Origin: CAZROT01 sp964601895
GTDB lineage: Bacteria > Pseudomonadota > Gammaproteobacteria > Enterobacterales > Enterobacteriaceae
Length of the DNA: 64,000 nt
NCBI GenBank assembly: GCA_964601895.1
Contig: CAZROT010000003.1
Span: forward strand, 248,001 to 312,000
Direction of reading: 5' to 3'
The notes under the pieces are model-generated. The model saw nothing but the letters and a program-made list of their open reading frames with translations, was not told where the DNA came from and searched no databases. The position numbers were made by a program, and so were the translations under genes. Shown here one piece after another: positions 19,763-26,819 of the stretch. Positions within the stretch are counted from its first letter, which is position 1, and every line of letters begins with the position of its first letter.

Positions 19763-20893
19763 ATGGCTTACAGTACTTTTTCACAAAATAAAAATGACCC
19801 CTTACTTGAACCCATGTTTTTTGGTCAGCCTGTTAACGTCGCCCGTTTTGATCAACAGAAACACAGCATTTTCGAAAAACTGATCGAAAAACAGCTTTCT
19901 TTTTTCTGGCGCCCGGAAGAAATTGATGTTGCGCGTGATCGCATTGATTATGCTGCCCTGCCTGCGCATGAAAAGCACATTTTTATCAGCAACCTGAAAT
20001 ACCAGACGCTTTTGGATTCCATCCAGGGTCGCAGCCCCAATGTCGCGCTGCTGCCACTCATCTCCATCCCCGAACTGGAAACATGGGTGGAAACCTGGTC
20101 ATTCTCTGAAACCATTCATTCCCGCTCCTATACGCACATTATTCGTAATATCGTCAATGATCCTTCAATCGTCTTTGACGATATCGTCACTAATGAAGAG
20201 ATTCTCAAACGGGCAAAAGATATTTCTGCTTACTATGATTCTCTCATTGAAATGACCGGATATTACCACCTGCTGGGCGAAGGCTGTCATCAGATAAATG
20301 GCAGGACTCTCGAGGTGAATCTGCGTGCCCTGAAAAAGCAGCTGTATCTCTGTCTGATGAGCGTCAATGCACTGGAAGCCATTCGTTTTTATGTCAGTTT
20401 TGCCTGCTCATTTGCGTTCGCCGAACGTGAATTGATGGAAGGTAATGCCAAGATAATCAAGCTGATTGCGCGTGATGAGGCACTGCATCTGACCGGAACC
20501 CAGCATATGCTGAACCTGATGTCTGCAGGCATGGACGACCCTGAAATGGCAGAGATAGCCATTGAATGTCGCGATACCTGTTATGAGCTTTTCGTCATGG
20601 CCGCGCAGCAGGAAAAAGAATGGGCTGACTATTTGTTTCGTGATGGCTCAATGATTGGGTTAAATAAGGATATCCTCTGTCAGTATGTAGAATATATTAC
20701 CAATATCCGCATGCAGGCCGTCGGCCTCCCTCTGCCTTTTAAAACCCGCTCCAACCCGATTCCCTGGATAAATGCCTGGCTTTTGTCTGACAACGTTCAG
20801 GTGGCACCGCAGGAAGTAGAAATCAGCTCCTACCTGGTCGGACAGATAGATGCCGAAGTCAATCCCGATGATTTGCGTGATTTTGAACTCTAG
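19763..20893 (+). CDS. nrdB: Ribonucleoside-diphosphate reductase class Ia, beta subunit
   Basis: Small subunit that generates the tyrosyl radical with a di-iron centre (376 aa, as in E. coli). Ligand and radical segments WSFSETIHSRSYTHIIRN (Glu, His, Tyr) and IARDEALHLTGTQH (Glu, His) are present, and the C-terminus that docks into NrdA is kept. A strong GAGGAAATC leader precedes the ATG. The ferredoxin gene yfaE that follows nrdB in E. coli is not found here. Confidence 0.97.
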   Translation: MAYSTFSQNKNDPLLEPMFFGQPVNVARFDQQKHSIFEKLIEKQLSFFWRPEEIDVARDRIDYAALPAHEKHIFISNLKYQTLLDSIQGRSPNVALLPLISIPELETWVETWSFSETIHSRSYTHIIRNIVNDPSIVFDDIVTNEEILKRAKDISAYYDSLIEMTGYYHLLGEGCHQINGRTLEVNLRALKKQLYLCLMSVNALEAIRFYVSFACSFAFAERELMEGNAKIIKLIARDEALHLTGTQHMLNLMSAGMDDPEMAEIAIECRDTCYELFVMAAQQEKEWADYLFRDGSMIGLNKDILCQYVEYITNIRMQAVGLPLPFKTRSNPIPWINAWLLSDNVQVAPQEVEISSYLVGQIDAEVNPDDLRDFEL

Positions 20894-20978
20894 CCATAGC
20901 AAAAATCTGCGGCAGGCTACCAGGTGAGGCAAAAAAAGCACTGCCTGTCAGTAGCGCGTATCTTCTTTTCTGGCCGGG

Positions 20979-21422
20979 CTAATCAGCCGGCCATTCAACT
21001 TCTTCAGACGCTTCTCCGGGATACGGCGGGACTTTATTACTGCTACCTTCGCATAATTTACTCATGGCGCTGAGGGTGTGCTGGTTAATTTCTTTAATTG
21101 AGGGAATTCTGAATGCTACAACTAAAGAATAAGGTTTAGTCACTACACAAAAGCTTTGCGGGTCATCAACAGGTGGATGTGCCTGTATACACTCTTTATC
21201 TATCGGCTTTGAGCTTAATGATGCATTGGTGTCCTTTTCACAAAGATTCACCAGCGATTGCTTTGATCTGACATGTACTGGTGTTATGCGAAAACATTCC
21301 ACCGGGACGCCTCTTGCTATCAAGCGTTCTGCAAGTTTATTTTGCAAAATTGCACAGGTATCCTCAGCAAACGCTGATACACTGGTAAAAAATAAGGCAC
21401 TGAAAAAAAATAATTTTTTCAT
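20979..21422 (-). CDS. Hypothetical secreted protein (147 aa)
   Basis: Not confidently recognised. The N-terminus MKKLFFFSALFFTSVSAFA is a clear Sec signal peptide with an AFA cleavage site. The mature part (about 128 aa) has six cysteines, which suggests disulfides in the periplasm. The stretch CAILQNKLAERLIARGVPV faintly recalls the start of small DUF1161-type periplasmic proteins, but the rest is longer and unlike them. It converges on nrdB from the opposite strand, where yfaE would be in E. coli. Confidence 0.7.
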   Translation of the reverse strand: MKKLFFFSALFFTSVSAFAEDTCAILQNKLAERLIARGVPVECFRITPVHVRSKQSLVNLCEKDTNASLSSKPIDKECIQAHPPVDDPQSFCVVTKPYSLVVAFRIPSIKEINQHTLSAMSKLCEGSSNKVPPYPGEASEEVEWPAD

Positions 21423-21751
21423 CGTTCTGTCCCGGCAGTAAATTCAACGTCATCGCGTAATATCGGTATATACTTTCAGTATAGAACACCATTGCACCAG
21501 ACAGGCTATAGATTCTGTCGCAGCAGGAAAGCCCTGTTTAACCACCGCTCAGTGTGACACTCACAACATAAAACGCTCATCAATAATCACTCCCCGGCCT
21601 GCCATAAAACAGGCAACTACGCGCGCATGCCAGCGCCAGCGTGGCTTTATAGCAGATGGCCTTAATTTTAGTGAACGCTCTGTGATAGCGCTTTTTTCGC
21701 GCTTTGTTTAAGGTTTGTCCGCTATATGGGCCACGTTAAGGAATACCGGAT
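21423..21751. other. Gene-free 329-bp region
   Basis: Lies between the secreted hypothetical (minus) and the 545-aa gene (plus). No RNA gene or repeat was recognised. A good ribosome site (AAGGAA) for the downstream gene is at its right end. Confidence 0.5.
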
Positions 21752-23389
21752 ATGCCAGTCACAGTAAAATCAGCTGCAGCAACACAACAATCTTTTAGTA
21801 ACAGAATAAACAGCGATGAGTTAACGGCCAGTACCAGGCAGGGAGTGCTCTCTGATACACTGGACACGCTGACCACGGATAGCTCAGACAGAGAGATAAT
21901 TAAAAAGCTGCATGGTGCTTTCTGTGGCGATAACGCGCTAAAAAACCTGATGATCCTGGCAGATATCCGCGATCGGGCAACAGTAGATAAACAACTCACC
22001 ATCAGTGTACACCTTAATGCTGATGCCATGGAGTTATGTAGTAATCACACGGTCATGCACCATTGCCCTGTTTCCAGCACAGCTGCACAGTTCATCCGCG
22101 AACGCTGCCTGAATAGCGATGACACACTGAAAGACACCGCTGAGCTGATGACGCAGATAAAACAATACCGGGCTGCCATCAGACTACAGCAGGGATGGCG
22201 AGAATTTAACGCCCTTATGGAGGAAAAAAGAGCACATTCCCGGGCAAAACAGAAAGAGATAATAGAACAAATTGAGCCAATCGAAACCCTACAGCAACAA
22301 TGCGCGCAGAGGGTACAGCTTGCCAGACAGAACGGCTCTCACCAATTACAGGCTCAGGCTACAGAAGAACTTGATAATACCCGTAATTCAATAGACCACC
22401 TGAAATCCCAGCTTGAATTTGCTAAACTTTTCACGACAGAATATCGCGGCCGCAAAGGAGGCCGTACTTACTATCACGATGCCAGTGATGAGAAAATAAA
22501 ATACCCCCCTATGTATGCGCCTCACCAGCAAGATAAGCAAAAGTTAACAGGCAGTAAGAAAAAACTCACGCATAGCAATCGTAATTATGTTGCGCTGGCT
22601 CCTAAGGACGATACGTACTTTACAGGAAAAAATTTCCGGCCACTGGCGCGCACATCTGGCATCATTCTTAATATTGCGGTTACTCCTGATAAAATGATTG
22701 CACGTAATGGCGGTCAGGAATTAGCCAGCCTTAAGCACCCTATTGATATCCGTGCTTTCGAGCCTTCAACCCACTTTCTTAAGTATGCCGATGAAAACAG
22801 ATGGTATTTCCTAGATATTAAAGATAAAAATACGGTTTATCAAAAAGGGAACAACAGTGATGATGTCGGCATTGTCAGGATCATCGATACTGAGGATATG
22901 GTCACTGAGGATTCATCAGATGAGGTATTCTTTACTGCAAGGGCAACTACAAAAGCGTTATATCGTGCCTGCTTTATCAAGAATGAAAGCACTGGTAAGA
23001 TGATGATAAACCCCCGTTTTGAAGAACGCGACCTTGCAGAAAACTCGTGCTTTTTTAACGCCTGGCAGCAGTATGCTCTCGCCATAGTCATCATGCAAAG
23101 TACAACAGCAGACCTAGAGTTGCGGGGTTACCTGGCTGCTCCCCTGGTAGATACCATGCGAAAAAAGTATCCTCGCGAGAGACTGTATCCTGGTGCAATG
23201 AATAAGAAAAGCGAGCACCTGTTCCAGACATGGATGGATAGTTATATCAAACCGGAATTTCACGATGATTATAAAGACTTAATGTCAAATCCTGCGCAGT
23301 ATGCCTGCCGTGAACGCACTGATGCGCCTTATTTATACGATATGATTCAGTGGGTAAAACACAATAAACCCATCCTGATGCCAGTGTAA
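21752..23389 (+). CDS. Unknown 545-aa protein, effector-like
   Basis: No family recognised. The protein is soluble with no signal peptide or membrane segment. The first 60 residues are rich in Ser, Thr and Gln. Residues about 145-235 are Gln/Glu/Arg-rich and helical with probable coiled coil (EKRAHSRAKQKEIIEQIEP and following). The C-terminal half is mixed alpha/beta with many aromatic residues. A ribosome site AAGGAA precedes the ATG. Size, disordered N-terminus and position beside a chitinase-like gene suggest a secreted effector or toxin-type protein, but this is inference; no catalytic motif could be assigned. Confidence 0.8.
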   Translation: MPVTVKSAAATQQSFSNRINSDELTASTRQGVLSDTLDTLTTDSSDREIIKKLHGAFCGDNALKNLMILADIRDRATVDKQLTISVHLNADAMELCSNHTVMHHCPVSSTAAQFIRERCLNSDDTLKDTAELMTQIKQYRAAIRLQQGWREFNALMEEKRAHSRAKQKEIIEQIEPIETLQQQCAQRVQLARQNGSHQLQAQATEELDNTRNSIDHLKSQLEFAKLFTTEYRGRKGGRTYYHDASDEKIKYPPMYAPHQQDKQKLTGSKKKLTHSNRNYVALAPKDDTYFTGKNFRPLARTSGIILNIAVTPDKMIARNGGQELASLKHPIDIRAFEPSTHFLKYADENRWYFLDIKDKNTVYQKGNNSDDVGIVRIIDTEDMVTEDSSDEVFFTARATTKALYRACFIKNESTGKMMINPRFEERDLAENSCFFNAWQQYALAIVIMQSTTADLELRGYLAAPLVDTMRKKYPRERLYPGAMNKKSEHLFQTWMDSYIKPEFHDDYKDLMSNPAQYACRERTDAPYLYDMIQWVKHNKPILMPV

Positions 23390-23736
23390 AACTCCTTTCC
23401 TGGCAGTCAGGTGATAAAAGACACCAGTGCCAGCCACCTTCCCAAACGACATCCTGGCCTGCCTGGAATAACCAAAAGAAGAAAATTAAGTGATTTTTTA
23501 ATAAAAAATCAGAACGACAACCCCGGCATTATTATCCAGTCATTAATTTTTTTATTTTCTTTCAATCAATTATAAAATGAGTGTTTGTATTATTAAAATA
23601 ACACCACTGTTTTTTGCAATTTACTCTTATTATTATTTTCCCTAAGCTTATTACGCTGTACTAATTACAATAATAATTAATAAATAATTACCGAGAAGAA
23701 AATAAGAAAACAATAATAAACAGGAGGGTCACAATA
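23390..23736. other. AT-rich gene-free region before the GH18 gene
   Basis: About 350 bases, strongly AT-rich from 23480 on, without a reading frame of note. AT-rich leaders like this often mark acquired genes silenced by H-NS in enterobacteria. The right end carries a near-perfect ribosome site (CAGGAGGG) for the next gene. Confidence 0.5.
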
Positions 23737-24645
23737 ATGCCTATACCCATACTTCCTTATGTTGATGTCACGGTAAATGCAAAATGGAATGACTGGAAAA
23801 ATTACCCACAGGGGCGCCCTAACCCGGACTATTCCCGCTATGCCAGCGAATGGAATGTCGATGGATTAATTTTTGCCTTTATTACCTTATCTGTCGGTAA
23901 AAAACCCTGCTGGGCAGCAATAGATGCCATGCCTGTAGAATGGGCAACGTCATTAGCAACAGAATTAAAGCAACAGGGTAAAAAAGTTATTATCTCATTT
24001 GGGGGTGCTGCCAATGCAGATATTTCCACTACCTATTCCGTTGAGCAATTAACTAAAACCTATAATGAGTTCATTACCAAATACAGCGCCGATGGCCTGG
24101 ATTTTGATTTAGAAAACAGACTGTATAATGCTGACAATATCTGCGCTGCCCTGAAAGGAGTACAGAAAACCAATCCTGGAATAAAAGTTAGTTTTACCTT
24201 ACCCGTGATGCCTTATGGCCTTGTACAGGAAGGGCTGCGTATTATCACCGCCGCTAAAAATCAGGGTCTTGATTTTGTTGTCAATGGCATGGCAATGGAC
24301 TATGGCCACGGCAGTTACCCTGAGAGGGGGCAGGCAGCAATAGACGCAGCCAATGCCATGGAAAAACAGCTGCGTGATCTATATAAAACAACGTCAGGAA
24401 TGTATTCCAGAGTCGCCGTGACCCCGATGATTGGCCTGAACGATGATCGTGGCATGTTTAAACTGGACGATGCGCATAAACTCGCGCAGTTTGCCAGAAA
24501 AAATAACCTGGCTTTTTTAAGTACCTGGTCTTTCAATCGTGATACCCCATCTGCTTACGACTATCCAAACGCCACCAGCAGCAGCAATCCGCAACAGAAA
24601 ATACCGGGAGAATATGCGCTTAATTTAGTGCGTAGTGTCACCTGA
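23737..24645 (+). CDS. Glycoside hydrolase family 18 (chitinase-like) protein
   Basis: TIM-barrel GH18 enzyme, probably acting on chitin or related N-acetylglucosamine polymers. The catalytic DxxDxDxE motif is intact as DGLDFDLE (residues 119-126, Glu126 the proton donor). SFGG (87-90) and NGMAMDYG (183-190) are the other conserved barrel strands, and FLSTWSFNRD near the end supplies the substrate-floor Trp. At 302 aa it is a bare catalytic domain with no chitin-binding module. No Sec signal is visible, so export, if any, uses another route. Flanking DNA is AT-rich. Confidence 0.88.
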   Translation: MPIPILPYVDVTVNAKWNDWKNYPQGRPNPDYSRYASEWNVDGLIFAFITLSVGKKPCWAAIDAMPVEWATSLATELKQQGKKVIISFGGAANADISTTYSVEQLTKTYNEFITKYSADGLDFDLENRLYNADNICAALKGVQKTNPGIKVSFTLPVMPYGLVQEGLRIITAAKNQGLDFVVNGMAMDYGHGSYPERGQAAIDAANAMEKQLRDLYKTTSGMYSRVAVTPMIGLNDDRGMFKLDDAHKLAQFARKNNLAFLSTWSFNRDTPSAYDYPNATSSSNPQQKIPGEYALNLVRSVT

Positions 24646-24671
24646 AGTAAGAGCAATGACAGTTGTTACTC

Positions 24672-24705
24672 TCTGACAGCGGTTATTTATACCACCGCTG
24701 TCAGA
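24672..24705 (+). terminator. Strong hairpin after the GH18 gene
   Basis: Perfect 11-bp inverted repeat (arm TCTGACAGCGG, 24672-24682, and its complement at 24695-24705) with a 12-base loop, 27 bases after the stop. No T-run follows, so it is either a weak terminator or an RNA-stabilising hairpin. Confidence 0.45.
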
Positions 24706-24864
24706 TTACCGCTGGCTGCAGAGTGGTCGCAGCAATCACAGGATGCCACTCAGGCTGTCACCGGGCGTGGTATTTCTCCGATGGTCATTATTTGATAGCG
24801 GTTGCTGCTTTTATGAAATACATTTTTATTATGAAGATTAACCCTGCATACCACAGGATTTATT

Positions 24865-25269
24865 ATGACATTGCCAACGATCTCTGTTACACAGGACACA
24901 ATACGAGTGCAACCCACAGGTTTTTCTGTACCACAATATGCAAACTATAAGGCATTGCGCGCTGAGCTGTCTGGTCAATTGCACTATGTGCTGCAAGGTA
25001 TAAGGCAAACTAATAACAGTTTTTTTGAAAAAATACAGGGCACAATAGAAACTCGCCACGAATGCTTTGCTATTTATGCAGAGCAGGATGCAGGCGGAAA
25101 GTTTACCATTACAGTCAACAGAAGCAGCAAAAAGCAGGGCAATATATTCAGTACTTTTTGGGGCCAAATCACCCATTTTTTTTCTGCTCCTGCAAGAACC
25201 AAAGAAATCAGGCAGGCTGTGGACGGCATACTCAATCCAAAGTCCCTGAACAGAAACAGGCATCAGTAA
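24865..25269 (+). CDS. Hypothetical protein (134 aa)
   Basis: Not recognised. Small soluble basic protein with no signal peptide or membrane helix. It starts at an ATG preceded by CAGGA. The composition is protein-like throughout (QLHYVLQGIRQTNNSFFEKIQ, then a basic SSKKQG linker). It lies downstream of the GH18 gene on the same strand but behind a strong hairpin, so it is probably transcribed separately. It may be lineage-specific; a spurious frame cannot be excluded. Confidence 0.5.
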   Translation: MTLPTISVTQDTIRVQPTGFSVPQYANYKALRAELSGQLHYVLQGIRQTNNSFFEKIQGTIETRHECFAIYAEQDAGGKFTITVNRSSKKQGNIFSTFWGQITHFFSAPARTKEIRQAVDGILNPKSLNRNRHQ

Positions 25270-25407
25270 TGATGCTATCGACGTGCGCCTGGCGGATAGT
25301 CAGCGGTCAATTTTACTGCTGCAATTCACCTGCTTTCCTGTAATTAATGGCATTCTGTGCCAGCATCACTGCTTATTATACTGACGCTGCGATAACAAGC
25401 GCACTGT

Positions 25408-26154
25408 TTAAAATCCATCCGTCAGGCCACCGTCGGTCAGCAGGGTACGACCGTTTATCCAGCGTCCTGCCTCTGAGGCGAGAAACATCACCACTTCAGC
25501 AATATCATCAGGCTCTCCCAGACGTCCTGCTGGCGTGCGGGCAATAACATCCCTGCTGCGCTCTTCAGAAATATCTGCCGTCATATCAGTACGTGTCGTG
25601 GCAGGCGCAACCGCATTGACCGTAATACCCCGTGTACCCAATTCTCTGGCAAAGGCACCAGTCATCACCGATACCGCCGCCTTACTGGCAGCATAAATAC
25701 CAGTGCCGGGCCGTGGAGCGTACATCAGGCTGCTGGAAATATTAACGATACGCCCGCCTGTTTTCGGGAAATGCGGTACTGCTGCCTGGGTCATATACAA
25801 CATGCTGCCCAGATTGACACTAAACATACGTTCCACATGTGCGGCATCAATCGCGCCAAAAGGCCGTGCTTCAAAAACACCCGCATTATTAACCAGAATG
25901 TTAATCTGCCCAAACCTTGCGACAATCGCATCAATGACATTCTGGACGTCGGTTACGCTGGCTACATCTGCAGCAAAAATAGCAGCGCTCCCCCCTGAGG
26001 CAGTAATCTTGTCCATTAATGACTGCGCTTCGGTAGTATTGCTTCTGTAAACAATGGCAACCGTTGCCCCTGCAGCAGCAAGTTTCAGGCTGATAGCCGC
26101 ACCAATGCCACGCGAACCCCCTGTCACAACAGCCACATTACTTTTTAATTTCAT
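25408..26154 (-). CDS. Short-chain dehydrogenase/reductase (SDR), 3-oxoacyl-ACP-reductase-like
   Basis: Classical NAD(P)(H)-dependent SDR (248 aa). It has the Rossmann motif TGGSRGIG (about residues 11-18), the structural NNAG motif, the catalytic Ser in NISSS and YxxxK in YAASK, plus the C-terminal INGRTLLTDGGLTDGF typical of FabG-like enzymes. The substrate cannot be told from the sequence. It stands alone between unrelated genes, so it is unlikely to be the housekeeping fabG. Confidence 0.9.
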   Translation of the reverse strand: MKLKSNVAVVTGGSRGIGAAISLKLAAAGATVAIVYRSNTTEAQSLMDKITASGGSAAIFAADVASVTDVQNVIDAIVARFGQINILVNNAGVFEARPFGAIDAAHVERMFSVNLGSMLYMTQAAVPHFPKTGGRIVNISSSLMYAPRPGTGIYAASKAAVSVMTGAFARELGTRGITVNAVAPATTRTDMTADISEERSRDVIARTPAGRLGEPDDIAEVVMFLASEAGRWINGRTLLTDGGLTDGF

Positions 26155-26819
26155 AAAAGTAACCCATTGAGATAACAGCTTTCAGGTATGGCTGGCTGAT
26201 AACAGGATGATACTGCCAGCCTCATAGACACGGCATGAGACAAAAGCGATGTTAACTGCATGGCAAATTTTGTTTCACGCTCATGATTCGACCTGTAATC
26301 ATAACATAATAAAATATATAAAAATCACTCTGTGCAAACAGTTTTTAAAATGATATGTTACGTTTTTATTAAAATTGTTAATATAAAACTCCAATAAAAA
26401 ACCGATCAGGACGACCCCTGGTTTAAGACTCATCACCCGCTGTCTGATGGTAAGAAGAAAATGGTAAAAGACAGAGCGGTGAGGTATGCTATCCGCCTTA
26501 TTGAGGCTTTTTTAATTGCTGTGTATTTGCCATAGCGCTTATTAATCCACAACGTAAATTTCTGATCATTCACGATAATACAGGGTTAACTTATAATTAA
26601 CTACATGATTTTTAATGATAAAAATTTATGCCATGAGTGATTCACTTCTGAGTACAATTATTTTACACACAAAGTTATCCACAGAATAAGCCCTGTGAAT
26701 AAACCCTGTTGTATTGTCTGCAATGCAACACCTGTTTTATAGAAATGCACGTTATCTCACTCTGGCCGTGATATCGCTGCCATGGTGGAAATTTAAGAAA
26801 AATAACACACGACAACGGT
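26155..26819. other. AT-rich 665-bp region upstream of polA
   Basis: No reading frame of note on either strand. It contains a compact group of DnaA-box matches (listed separately) and long AT-rich runs. It divides the SDR gene (minus) from polA (plus). Confidence 0.5.
26661..26702. promoter_or_regulatory. Cluster of three DnaA boxes upstream of polA
   Basis: Within 42 bases: TTTTACACA (26661-26669, plus), TTATCCACA (26675-26683, plus, perfect strong box) and TTATTCACA read on the minus strand (26694-26702). All fit TTWTNCACA. They could link polA expression to DnaA, or titrate DnaA. The dense GATC pattern, additional boxes and mioC/mnmG neighbours of an enterobacterial oriC are absent. Confidence 0.6.

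Noticed and set aside
20971..20993. Inverted repeat TGGCCGG/CCGGCCA at the end of the secreted hypothetical
   Set aside because: It overlaps the stop region of the minus-strand gene and lacks a T-run in either direction, so it is not called a terminator.
25408..26154. Housekeeping fabG
   Set aside because: SDR motifs fit, but the gene is isolated from fatty-acid synthesis genes, so only the SDR family is claimed.
26155..26819. Chromosomal origin oriC
   Set aside because: Only three DnaA boxes, no dense GATC sites and no mioC/mnmG neighbours; kept only as a DnaA-box cluster.
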